Origin: Deltaproteobacteria bacterium
Lineage (GTDB): Bacteria; Myxococcota_A; UBA9160; SZUA-336
Reading direction: 5' to 3'
Length of the DNA stretch: 16,685 nucleotides
Assembly (NCBI GenBank): GCA_030624945.1
Contig: JAUXJB010000008.1
Coordinates: forward strand, 1-16,685
In this document: positions 1 through 6,431 of the stretch, piece after piece
Numbering within the stretch: the first letter of the stretch is position 1
How the letters are laid out: each line of letters opens with the position of its first letter
Notes under the pieces: model-generated
What the model saw: the letters and a program-made list of their open reading frames with translations, nothing else
What the model was told of the DNA's origin: nothing
Databases searched by the model: none
Translations under genes and position numbers: made by a program

Positions 1-139
1 GGCTCAGGTGCGATTTGCTGCAGCCGACCATCCGACCCAGCTCGGCCTGAGAAAGTCCCTTGCTCTCGCGCGCATCCCGGAGTCGCCGACCGATCTGCTC
101 TCGCCGCTCCTGAAGGCGCTTCTCCCGTCGCTTGTCCAC
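1..139 (-). CDS. XRE-family HTH transcriptional regulator, N-terminal fragment
   Basis: The first 46 codons of a gene that runs off the left edge of the window. The start is a GTG at 139-137, preceded by a G-rich Shine-Dalgarno stretch about 4-9 bases upstream. After a very basic N-terminus (MDKRREKRLQERREQ), residues 16-46 read as the first helices of a Cro/cI-type helix-turn-helix: IGRRLRDARESKGLSQAELG, followed by a recognition-helix-like segment ending SKSHLS. The family binds operator DNA, often autoregulates, and may carry a C-terminal sensory domain that cannot be seen here. The 142-bp gap upstream holds a candidate promoter and short repeats that could be its own control region. The HTH assignment is fairly secure. 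The target genes and any effector domain are unknown. Confidence 0.72.
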   Translation of the reverse strand, partial: MDKRREKRLQERREQIGRRLRDARESKGLSQAELGRMVGCSKSHLS

Positions 140-214
140 GGCACCCCCCGCGCTTCCCCTGCATACGGAAGTGTAAGGGTCTCCGATCGACCGAGATAGT
201 CCCACCTTCGCGTG

Positions 215-230
215 GTAAATTATACTTTAC
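215..230. repeat. Inverted repeat GTAAA-N6-TTTAC around the -10 box
   Basis: Five-base arms GTAAA (215-219) and TTTAC (226-230) flank a 6-base centre and enclose the TATAAT of the candidate promoter, with further CGCG/GCG symmetry just outside. A repressor bound here would block polymerase. The neighbouring XRE protein is an obvious candidate, but that link is inference. Confidence 0.35.
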
Positions 231-247
231 GCGCCCACACGCCGATT
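219..247 (-). promoter_or_regulatory. Candidate sigma70-type promoter for the XRE regulator
   Basis: On the minus strand a perfect TATAAT (-10) lies at 224-219. It is about 80 bases upstream of the GTG start at 139. The hexamer 17 bases further upstream (247-242, AATCGG) is a poor -35 box, so activator help would be expected if the promoter is real. This is the most AT-rich stretch in its neighbourhood. It also lies inside a small inverted repeat. Confidence 0.45.
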
Positions 248-261
248 GGTTCCGAATTGGT
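242..261. repeat. Tandem direct repeat CCGATTGGT / CCGAATTGGT
   Basis: CCGATTGGT at 242-250 and CCGAATTGGT at 252-261 are near-identical and start 10 bases apart, about one helical turn. They cover and abut the -35 position of the candidate promoter at 219-247. This geometry fits a dimeric or tandem-binding regulator, but two copies could also be chance. Confidence 0.35.
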
Positions 262-281
262 GAACGATGGGACGTGGTGCC

Positions 282-1034
282 TCAACTTGTTTCCAGGAGG
301 CGATCGCGGAAGGCCCGGATGCGACCCGCATTCGCCCCCAGGTCTCCTCCGCCCACGCGCGAGTTGGAGCGGAGGTCCACGACGGAGCCCGCGCCCCGCG
401 GCCGTACCCGGATCACCACGTCATCGACGAATCGAAAGAACCGCGTCACGTCGAACGCCTCCACGACGCCCTTCTCCCGATCGACCGCCGTGACCGTCCA
501 GCCCAGGCCTTCCGCTACGCGCTGCGCGCGCTCCAGCGCCTGGGCCGGCGAGAGATCGAGCTCGATCGGCGCCAGGTCGGGGTAGGCCGAGCGCTGCAGC
601 TCGGGCACCGTCTCACCTCCATCCGGGTAGTCCACGCCGTTCTGCCGTCCCGGCGCATTGCGCACGGCGTCGGAGAACCCGGGTGGGTCTTCAATGTTCG
701 TGGTGACATCGTGTATCGCCGCTGTCCCGCCGCCCGAGCCACTGAGCGCCGGCCCGGAAACGATCCCGGCCACGAGCAATGCACCGAGGCCAAGACCCGC
801 CCAGGCACGTCCGCGACCCGTGCGGCCGCTGGTGGCGCGTGTGCGCACCAGTCCCACCACGCCCGCGATCACGGCGCCCAGCCCGCACACGGCCGTGAGG
901 AGTCCCGCGAGGAGAAACCCGGCCAGCGGGGAGAGGAGGCCTAGCTGGATACCCCCAATCCCGATAAACACGACCGCGAGCCCCAGACAGCCGAGCACGA
1001 GAGCCAGGGTGGCGGCAACGGAACGCGAAGCCAT
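282..1034 (-). CDS. Membrane protein with C-terminal DUF1499 domain
   Basis: A 250-residue protein. The start is the ATG at 1034, because AGGAGGT lies 7 bases upstream; an in-frame ATG at 1073 has no such site. Three hydrophobic segments are visible at about residues 6-30, 34-63 and 77-96, so the N-terminal half is an inner-membrane bundle. A Gly/Ser-rich turn follows. Residues about 106-248 match the DUF1499 pattern, with an IHDVTT...DPP opening, a conserved DFVDDVV-like strand (FRFVDDVVIRV) and a closing VDLRSNSRVG...DLG.NAGRIRAF signature. DUF1499 has no established biochemical role that I know of, and the topology is a guess. It is transcribed alone, between a small exported protein and an XRE regulator, with a TATAAT 37 bases upstream. 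I am confident of the family but not of a function. Confidence 0.8.
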   Translation of the reverse strand: MASRSVAATLALVLGCLGLAVVFIGIGGIQLGLLSPLAGFLLAGLLTAVCGLGAVIAGVVGLVRTRATSGRTGRGRAWAGLGLGALLVAGIVSGPALSGSGGGTAAIHDVTTNIEDPPGFSDAVRNAPGRQNGVDYPDGGETVPELQRSAYPDLAPIELDLSPAQALERAQRVAEGLGWTVTAVDREKGVVEAFDVTRFFRFVDDVVIRVRPRGAGSVVDLRSNSRVGGGDLGANAGRIRAFRDRLLETS

Positions 1035-1071
1035 GTAGGCACCTCCTCTCGTTCGAGTCCGCACTGGGCGC

Positions 1072-1077
1072 ATTATA
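1072..1077 (-). promoter_or_regulatory. Candidate -10 box for the DUF1499 gene
   Basis: A perfect TATAAT on the minus strand lies 37 bases upstream of the ATG at 1034. No convincing -35 hexamer is found at 16-18 bases spacing. A 6-base inverted repeat, CCGGAA (1081-1086) and TTCCGG (1108-1113), lies where a -35 region or operator would be. The evidence is only the hexamer and its location. Confidence 0.35.
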
Positions 1078-1133
1078 GACCCGGAAAAGAGGCCGTCGGT
1101 CGAGTACTTCCGGTCCCCGGCGCGCGCAGCGAG

Positions 1134-1448
1134 CTACTTCTGCGATGCGGCCCCCGCCGAAAGCCTCGGGAGGTACTCGATGCAAGGCTCCAGCTCCATG
1201 TTGAGCTCCTCGCAGACCCTCACGAGCGCAGACACCAGGTCGATCTGCCTCGCCATGTCCCGTTCGCGATCGATCTCCGGAATCCACACATCCCGACAGG
1301 TGGTCCAGGTGGTGGGCCCGCGAAAGACCGGACTGCCGCTCGTCCTGGTGATGGTCTCGCACTGCTTGTCCCACCTCGCACCTGCTGTCGCTGGCAGCAC
1401 CAGGACCGTTGCCACTCCGGCCAGCACCAACCCCTTCACGCACCGCAT
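1134..1448 (-). CDS. Small exported cysteine-containing protein
   Basis: A 104-residue protein that I do not recognise. The ATG at 1448 has GGAGGAGAG about 5 bases upstream, a strong ribosome binding site. Residues 1-24 form a classic Sec signal peptide: a short basic start (MRCVKG), a hydrophobic core, and a likely signal peptidase I site after TAGA (residue 24). The mature part of about 80 residues has four cysteines (30, 51, 79, 89), enough for two disulfides in the periplasm. It also has a charged central helix around residues 58-82 and a Trp-rich stretch (TTWTTCRDVW). Its cysteine spacing resembles no family I can name. It follows lapB after 89 bases with its own possible promoter, and precedes the DUF1499 gene. 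That it is a real gene is supported by the signal peptide and ribosome site. Its role is unknown. Confidence 0.68.
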   Translation of the reverse strand: MRCVKGLVLAGVATVLVLPATAGARWDKQCETITRTSGSPVFRGPTTWTTCRDVWIPEIDRERDMARQIDLVSALVRVCEELNMELEPCIEYLPRLSAGAASQK

Positions 1449-1483
1449 GGCTCTCTCCTCCGAGTTACACCGTCCAGGCGGCC

Positions 1484-1514
1484 ATTATCACCGAGAGAGC
1501 GTCGTAGGTGGCAA
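1484..1514 (-). promoter_or_regulatory. Candidate promoter for the small exported protein
   Basis: On the minus strand TTGCCA (1514-1509) and GATAAT (1489-1484) each match five of six consensus bases, separated by 19 bases, which is longer than the ideal 17. They lie 36 bases upstream of the ATG at 1448, in the 89-bp gap after lapB. I saw no clear terminator hairpin with a T-run in the gap, so read-through from lapB remains possible. Confidence 0.4.
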
Positions 1515-1537
1515 GCAGAAATTCGTCGCTCTTCGTC

Positions 1538-2620
1538 CTAGCCGAAGCTGTCCCACTCGCCGCACTGCGGGCAGCGCCAGTGGAGACGGGTGTCCTGTGT
1601 GCCGCAGACCCGGCACTGCAGGCGCGGGGGCTCGAGGGGAAGTATCTCGAGCAGGCGCTCGACGGCCTCGATGGCGTCCTTGTCCCGGTTCTCCATGAGA
1701 AGGATGCGCGTGATCTCCGCGTGTGCGGGCAGAAAATCCGGCTGCTGGTCGAGCAGACGTTCCAGGTTCGCAAGGCTGTCGCTCGTGCGACCCTGTTCGA
1801 GGAGCACACGCGAGAGCCAGACACTCGCCGTCCTGTCGTCGGGAGTCTTCTCCAGCCGCTCCGACAGGAGCACCTCGAAACCCTGCAGATCCTCCATGCG
1901 CTTGAACGCCTCCCAGAGCCGCGGATACGCCTCGAGACCGACCGACGGATGCAGGTCGAGCACCCGGCGCCAGTGTCCGATCGCCCGCTTGGGCTTCCCC
2001 TCGCGCATGGCCTGGTCGCCGAGCGCGATGTAAGCCTCGGCGCACCCGCGATCCTGGGAGAGCGCACGGCGGAACGCCTTGCGGGCCTCGCCCTCCTTTG
2101 ACTCCGCCGCCCGGCGAAGTCCGAGACCGGTCCAGAGGTGCGCCAGGATGGAGGCGCTGTTGGGGTCACCGGATCCGATGCGCTTGCGGATGCGGACGGC
2201 TTCCTCCCATTCTCCAGCATCCACGCGGATCCGTTCGAGCTCGCACAGGGCTTGCGGGTTGCTCGGCTCGATCTCGAGGAGCTCCTCGAAGGAGGAGGCA
2301 GCGCGTTTCAGGAAGCCCCCGCTGCGGAAGTCGAGAGCCAGCCCGAGCAGGGCCTCCGACCGGACCTCCCGGGGTAGGGCCCCTCGCAGCAACAGGTTCT
2401 GGTGTATCTGGATGGCGCGACCGATGTCGCCGCGCGACCGATACAGATTCGCCAGGGCCATGTAGACATCGGGGGACGAGGAGTCGACGCGGGCCGCTCC
2501 CGCCAGCGCGAGCTCTGCGGCGGTGAGATCTCCCGCGAGCACGTGGTGCAAGGCTGTGCGCATCTGCGCCGTCGCGGTGACCGGAGGGCTCGACACCCGG
2601 CGTCTCCGGAACCAGCGCAC
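1538..2620 (-). CDS. lapB: LapB (YciM)-like TPR protein with C-terminal zinc ribbon
   Basis: A 360-residue homologue of LapB, which in E. coli tunes LPS synthesis by presenting LpxC to the FtsH protease. TPR-like helical repeats fill residues about 35-330, for example ALANLYRSRGDIGRAIQ and AYIALGDQAMREGKPKRAI. The C-terminus carries a rubredoxin-like metal knuckle with C336xxC339 and C350xxC353, ending CPQCGEWDSF, the hallmark that separates LapB from other TPR proteins. The start is a GTG at 2620, with GAGGAGGG of the lapA end as ribosome site 8 bases upstream. Unlike E. coli LapB, no N-terminal membrane helix is visible: the protein opens MRWFRRRRVSSPP. Membrane recruitment would then need LapA. 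lapA lies 3 bases upstream in the same reading frame. Family assignment is strong; conservation of the LpxC role is inferred. Confidence 0.88.
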   Translation of the reverse strand: MRWFRRRRVSSPPVTATAQMRTALHHVLAGDLTAAELALAGAARVDSSSPDVYMALANLYRSRGDIGRAIQIHQNLLLRGALPREVRSEALLGLALDFRSGGFLKRAASSFEELLEIEPSNPQALCELERIRVDAGEWEEAVRIRKRIGSGDPNSASILAHLWTGLGLRRAAESKEGEARKAFRRALSQDRGCAEAYIALGDQAMREGKPKRAIGHWRRVLDLHPSVGLEAYPRLWEAFKRMEDLQGFEVLLSERLEKTPDDRTASVWLSRVLLEQGRTSDSLANLERLLDQQPDFLPAHAEITRILLMENRDKDAIEAVERLLEILPLEPPRLQCRVCGTQDTRLHWRCPQCGEWDSFG

Positions 2621-2623
2621 GCC

Positions 2624-2950
2624 TCAGCCCTCCTCGAGCTTCTGCTCCGGGGCCGCCTCGTCCGAGAGGGGGAGCGTGCGGAGTCCGTGAATTTCCTGCT
2701 CGAGCTCGTCGATACTGCGCTCCTGCCGCCGTACGCGCATCCTCAGCCGGAACAGCGGCCACGCCAGGACGACGAGCGCGATCGCGGCGCCGAAGATCGC
2801 GGAGCTGAAGAGCGCCATCCAGACGGGAACCTCGGTCGCGGTCGTGAAGACGAGGTCAATCGCGGGGATCTGCTCGGTGTTGTGGTAGGCGAACCAGCCC
2901 ACGAGGGAGACCGAGGCGAGGACCGCAAGTGCTGTCAGCGCGTGTCTCAC
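2624..2950 (-). CDS. lapA: LapA-domain inner-membrane protein
   Basis: A 108-residue protein with the LapA (DUF1049) layout: membrane helix at about residues 4-22, a short periplasmic loop that includes the typical HNTEQIPAIDLVF stretch, a second helix at about 43-67, then a basic region (RLRMRVRRQ) and a short coiled coil (about 70-92) in the cytoplasm. In Enterobacteria LapA is the membrane partner of LapB and acts in LPS assembly control. The GTG start at 2950 overlaps the TGA of the HIT gene by 4 bases (GTGA), so the two are probably translationally coupled. The TGA at 2626-2624 is followed by a single codon and then the lapB GTG in the same frame. Neighbouring lapB confirms the assignment. 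Confidence 0.87.
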   Translation of the reverse strand: MRHALTALAVLASVSLVGWFAYHNTEQIPAIDLVFTTATEVPVWMALFSSAIFGAAIALVVLAWPLFRLRMRVRRQERSIDELEQEIHGLRTLPLSDEAAPEQKLEEG

Positions 2951-3438
2951 GCGAGCTCCTGAAAGCGCTCGAGCAGCTCCTCGTAGATCTTCTCGAGATG
3001 TTTTGGAATGACGCGGATCTCACCCACGACGGTCATGAAATTGTGATCGCCGCTCCAGCGCGGGACAAGGTGAAAGTGCACGTGTGCCTCGAAGCCCGCC
3101 CCGCCCGCTCGGCCGATGTTTGCTCCGATGTTGAGGCCCTCGCAGTCGTACTGCGCGCGCAGAAGCCGTGCCGAATCGGAGATCCGCGCCATCAGGTCCC
3201 GTTGGGTCTCCGTGTCGAGCTCCTCCACGAGGCCGACGTGGGCGTACGGGGCCACCATCAGGTGGCCCGGCGAATAAGGGAAGCGGTTGAGGAGGACGAA
3301 AACGTGCTCGGACCGATGAAGCACGAGCCGCTGCGCGTCCGAGAGGGGCTCCGAAGGCTCGCAGAAGATACAGGCCCGGGGCTCGCTGCCCGCCTCGATG
3401 TACTGCATTCGCCAGGGAGCCCAGAGGGGCCCCTCCAC
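2947..3438 (-). CDS. HIT-family nucleotide hydrolase/transferase
   Basis: A 163-residue histidine-triad protein. The triad is HVHFHLVPRW, with histidines at 119, 121 and 123 and the central one the expected nucleophile. An N-terminal CIFC pair (C23, C26) fits the zinc site found in many bacterial Ap4A-hydrolase-like HIT proteins, and LWAPWRMQYI near the start is the usual opening of this subgroup. Members cleave dinucleoside polyphosphates or adenylated substrates; the actual substrate here cannot be read. I chose the GTG at 3438, one base after the ihfB stop. The frame stays open up to 3651, but that part overlaps ihfB and has a composition of arginine and serine typical of a shadow frame. 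It sits between ihfB and lapA as part of the same transcript and overlaps lapA by 4 bases. Confidence 0.85.
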   Translation of the reverse strand: MEGPLWAPWRMQYIEAGSEPRACIFCEPSEPLSDAQRLVLHRSEHVFVLLNRFPYSPGHLMVAPYAHVGLVEELDTETQRDLMARISDSARLLRAQYDCEGLNIGANIGRAGGAGFEAHVHFHLVPRWSGDHNFMTVVGEIRVIPKHLEKIYEELLERFQELA

Positions 3439-3439
3439 G

Positions 3440-3793
3440 TCAGCGGATCTCCGTGGACCCCGCGGTTGGCGGCATGCCGCCCACCCGGGACTCGCCCCCG
3501 AGCTCCGCTCGGCGACGCTCCTCGATCCGCTCCTTGAGCTCCTTCCCGACCTTGAAGAAGGGTGCCCGCTTGGCCGGGATCTTGACCTCGTCCCCCGTCT
3601 TGGGGTTCCGCCCTTCCCGGGCCTCCCGAATCTTGACCTGAAAGCTGCCAAAGCCCCGGATCTCGATGCGATCCCCTTGCTTCAGCGACTCCGTCATGCT
3701 GTCAAAAATCGTGTTGACGACGGTCTCCGTGTCTTTCTTCGAGATATGTGGCAGCTGTTGTGCAACGCGCTCGATCAGATCACTCTTGGTCAT
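3440..3793 (-). CDS. ihfB: IHF beta-like DNA-binding protein
   Basis: A 117-residue member of the HU/IHF family. MTKSDLIERVAQQ at the start, IEIRGFGSF at 43-51 and the DNA-intercalating arm GRNPKTG at 61-67 are diagnostic, and the position directly after rpsA is the classic ihfB location. IHF bends DNA as a heterodimer with IHF alpha in the nucleoid and at promoters. The family is usually about 90-95 residues. Here a tail of about 23 residues (from AELGGESRVGG onward) extends beyond the last helix and is rich in Gly, Pro and Ser. The ATG at 3793 has GGGGGAG about 9 bases upstream. An HU-like homodimer cannot be excluded, because ihfA is not in the window. Confidence 0.88.
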   Translation of the reverse strand: MTKSDLIERVAQQLPHISKKDTETVVNTIFDSMTESLKQGDRIEIRGFGSFQVKIREAREGRNPKTGDEVKIPAKRAPFFKVGKELKERIEERRRAELGGESRVGGMPPTAGSTEIR

Positions 3794-3797
3794 ACCG

Positions 3798-3820
3798 CAG
3801 GGCTCCCCCGTTTTCCCCTG
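3798..3820 (-). promoter_or_regulatory. Hairpin presenting the ihfB ribosome binding site
   Basis: In the 42-bp rpsA-ihfB gap, CAGGG and CCCTG (arms at 3820-3816 and 3802-3798 on the minus strand) can pair with a 13-base loop that contains the ihfB Shine-Dalgarno sequence GGGGGAG. This would expose or modulate the site just before the ATG at 3793. The stem is only 5 bp, so it may be incidental. No -10/-35 pair is evident in the gap. Confidence 0.3.
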
Positions 3821-3835
3821 TGCTCCTCTCGCGGA

Positions 3836-5581
3836 TCAGTCGTCGTCGTCTTCCGACGACGCGCTGCGCCCGCCGAGTCGATCGAGCGCCTCTCTCGAGA
3901 GAAGATCGCCGAGCGTCGCGCTCTGGGTCCGCGACTGCGCGGCCACGCGATCGATGGCCTTGCGCTCCTCTCGATCATGGATGGCGCGCATGGACAACGC
4001 GATCTTCTGCTCCGCCGGATCGACGCGCACCACCAAGGCCTCTACTTCGTCGCCTTCCTTGACGACCTCGCGGATATCCTCGATGTCCTTGCCGACCTCC
4101 GAAGCGTAGACCAGACCCTCGATCCCCTCTTCGACCTCTACGAAGACCCCGAAGTCCGCGATGCTCGTCACCTTCCCCGTGATCTTGCTCCCGATCGGGA
4201 ACTTCTCCGGGATGTCGTCCCACGGGTTTCGCAGGGTCTGTTTCACGCCGAGCGAGAACTTCTCGTTCTCCTTGTCCACCTTGAGAACGACCGCTTCGAC
4301 CTCATCGCCCTTCTTGTAGAGCTCCTTCGGGTCGCGGATCTTCTTTGTCCACGAGATATCCGACACGTGGATCAGGCCGTCGATGCCGTCCTCGATCCCC
4401 ACGAACACCCCGAAGTTCGTCACGTTGCGCACGATACCGCTCACCTTGGTGCCCGGCGGGTAGCGCCCTTCGAGCAACGACCACGGGTTGGGCTCGATCT
4501 GCTTCATACCGAGCGAGATCTTCCGGTTCTCCTCGTCCACGTCGAGCACGAGCACGTCCACGTCATCGCCGATCGCGACGACCTTCGAGGGGTGCTTGAC
4601 GCGCTTGGTCCAGCTCATCTCGGAGATATGGATCAGTCCCTCGATGCCGGGCTCCAGCTCCACAAAGGCGCCGTAGTCCGCCAGGGAGACCACCTTCCCG
4701 TGAATGCGCAGGCCGATCGGGTAGCGAGACCCCACGTCGATCCACGGATCCGGCAGCGTCTGCTTGAGACCCAGACTCACCCGCTCGCTCTCCGGGTCGA
4801 ACTTGAGCACGCGAACGCGTACCTGGTCGCCGACCTGGAACAGCTCCGAGGGATGCGCGATGCGCCCCCAGGACATGTCCGTGATGTGGAGCAGGCCGTC
4901 GATTCCGCCGAGATCGATGAACGCACCGTAATCGGTGATGTTCTTGACGATGCCCTCGACGACGAGGCCCTCCTTGAGGATTTCGAGCGTGCGCTCGCGC
5001 AGCGACTGCCGCTCCGTCTCGAGGAGCGCGCGTCGGGACAGGACGATGTTCCCGCGTCGCTTGTTGAACTTGATGATCTTGAACTTGTGCTGCTCGCCGA
5101 TGATCCGATCGAGATTCCGCACCGGTCGCAGATCGACCTGGCTCCCGGGCAGAAACGCCTTGACGCCCCTCAGGCCCACAGACAACCCGCCCTTGACGCG
5201 ACCGGTGATCAGCCCTTCGACGACCACGCCGTTCTCGTAGGAATCCGAGAGCTCGTCCCACACGCGCAGCCGATCCGCCTTCTCCTTCGAGAGGACGACC
5301 ACGCCGTCGTCCGTCTCCATCGTCTCGATCAGAACTTCGACTTTCTGACCCGGTTCGATCCGGGCGACGCCGTCGTGATCGGCGAACTCCCAGGTGGAGA
5401 TCCTGCCTTCGGACTTGCAACCGATGTCTACCAGGACGTACTCGGGATCCGCGGTGAGAACGATTCCCTCCACCACGTCCCCTTCCTTGTTGAACTTGCT
5501 GGTGCCCTCGAAAAGTGCCGCGAAGCTCTCCTCGTCTGGCACGCTGACCGCTGCGTCTGGGCTCTGTGCTTCTTCCGACAT
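3836..5581 (-). CDS. rpsA: 30S ribosomal protein S1
   Basis: A 581-residue S1 with six OB-fold S1 repeats at about residues 32-103, 117-186, 204-275, 289-362, 376-449 and 463-535. Repeats 3-6 carry the typical YGAF/FGVF...GL(I/L)H(I/V)S...MSW core (repeat 6 has GLVYASEV instead). S1 binds mRNA on the 30S subunit and helps start translation on weak ribosome sites. The length is close to the 557 residues of E. coli S1; a C-terminal extension ends in an acidic tail, SASSEDDDD. The ATG at 5581 has only a weak ribosome site (ACGAG, about 6-8 bases upstream), in line with the known tendency of rpsA to lack a strong Shine-Dalgarno and to be autoregulated. It starts 10 bases after the tyrA stop, where aroA and cmk often intervene in other proteobacteria. 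Confidence 0.96.
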   Translation of the reverse strand: MSEEAQSPDAAVSVPDEESFAALFEGTSKFNKEGDVVEGIVLTADPEYVLVDIGCKSEGRISTWEFADHDGVARIEPGQKVEVLIETMETDDGVVVLSKEKADRLRVWDELSDSYENGVVVEGLITGRVKGGLSVGLRGVKAFLPGSQVDLRPVRNLDRIIGEQHKFKIIKFNKRRGNIVLSRRALLETERQSLRERTLEILKEGLVVEGIVKNITDYGAFIDLGGIDGLLHITDMSWGRIAHPSELFQVGDQVRVRVLKFDPESERVSLGLKQTLPDPWIDVGSRYPIGLRIHGKVVSLADYGAFVELEPGIEGLIHISEMSWTKRVKHPSKVVAIGDDVDVLVLDVDEENRKISLGMKQIEPNPWSLLEGRYPPGTKVSGIVRNVTNFGVFVGIEDGIDGLIHVSDISWTKKIRDPKELYKKGDEVEAVVLKVDKENEKFSLGVKQTLRNPWDDIPEKFPIGSKITGKVTSIADFGVFVEVEEGIEGLVYASEVGKDIEDIREVVKEGDEVEALVVRVDPAEQKIALSMRAIHDREERKAIDRVAAQSRTQSATLGDLLSREALDRLGGRSASSEDDDD

Positions 5582-5591
5582 ATGTACTCGT

Positions 5592-6431
5592 TCAGTCTCC
5601 CGATGGATCGACGTGCTTCGCTCTTGTCTGGCCTTTTTCCAGCGCCTCTTCCAGCGCTACTCGATCTCCCCGCCCCAAAGCGTCTGAAATCTTGCCGAGA
5701 TCCTTCTCGAACCGAGCGATTTCTTCGGCCACCCTGCCGCGGTTCCTGAGCAAGATCTCACACCAGAGCGCGGGGTCGGCTCGGGCGATACGGATGAAAT
5801 CACGGAGTCCGGGACCCGCCAAACGGAGAACGTCCTGCCCGGGCAGCCCCCCTGCAAACGCGAAAGCGATCACATGTGGGACGTGGGATAGGACAGCTGC
5901 GATGGCGTCGTGCTCCTCCGGTGCTCTTCGAACCGTAACTGCGCCAAGACACTGCCAGAATTCGTCGATCCGGTCCACTACTTGAGGGGGTTCGCGGCCC
6001 GCGGGCGTGATGATGCAGGCCGCGCCCACGAACAGGTCCGCCCGCGCATGTGCGAATCCGCTCTGATGGCCGCCCGTCATTGGGTGTGCACCCACACAGT
6101 TTTCGGGAACCGAGAGGACTCTGCGCGCCAGCTCGGCCATTGGAGCCTTCACGCTGGCGAGATCCGTGATCAGCGTCTCGGCGCCTATGTGTGGTGCCAT
6201 CTCCCGGAGCACCTGCTCCATCGCCTCGATCGGGACCGCCAACAGGACGCAATCCGCCCAGCCGGCGGCCTGCACGAGCGAGACGAGCTCGATCCCGCCC
6301 GCATCTCGCAGGTTGGGATCCACTCCCCGGACCTCACCAACCACTCCGCGTTCGCGCGCGGCCAGAGCCGCCGAGCCGCCGAGGAGTCCCATCCCCACGA
6401 CCGCTAGCCGGCGGAAGCTCGACGGGTTCAC
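5592..6431 (-). CDS. tyrA: Prephenate dehydrogenase
   Basis: A 279-residue TyrA that oxidises and decarboxylates prephenate to 4-hydroxyphenylpyruvate in tyrosine synthesis. The N-terminal Rossmann fold shows GMGLLGGS at residues 13-20, with an Asp at the end of beta-2 (D38 in GVDPN), which suggests NAD rather than NADP. TDLASVK at 89-95 and AHPMTGG at 115-121 hold conserved substrate-site residues, including H116. SHVPHVIAFA at 182-191 is the usual start of the C-terminal dimerisation helices. It is a plain dehydrogenase with no chorismate mutase or ACT domain. The stretch between beta-2 and the VLLAVP strand looks shorter than usual. The GTG at 6431 overlaps the hisC stop by 4 bases. The frame continues upstream, but only as a shadow of hisC. 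Confidence 0.92.
   Translation of the reverse strand: MNPSSFRRLAVVGMGLLGGSAALAARERGVVGEVRGVDPNLRDAGGIELVSLVQAAGWADCVLLAVPIEAMEQVLREMAPHIGAETLITDLASVKAPMAELARRVLSVPENCVGAHPMTGGHQSGFAHARADLFVGAACIITPAGREPPQVVDRIDEFWQCLGAVTVRRAPEEHDAIAAVLSHVPHVIAFAFAGGLPGQDVLRLAGPGLRDFIRIARADPALWCEILLRNRGRVAEEIARFEKDLGKISDALGRGDRVALEEALEKGQTRAKHVDPSGD

Noticed and set aside
3398..5749. 783-codon open frame on the plus strand opposite rpsA and neighbours
   Set aside because: It is the antisense shadow of rpsA and ihfB in GC-rich DNA. The minus-strand frames have clear families, and the plus-strand protein shows no domain or ribosome site.
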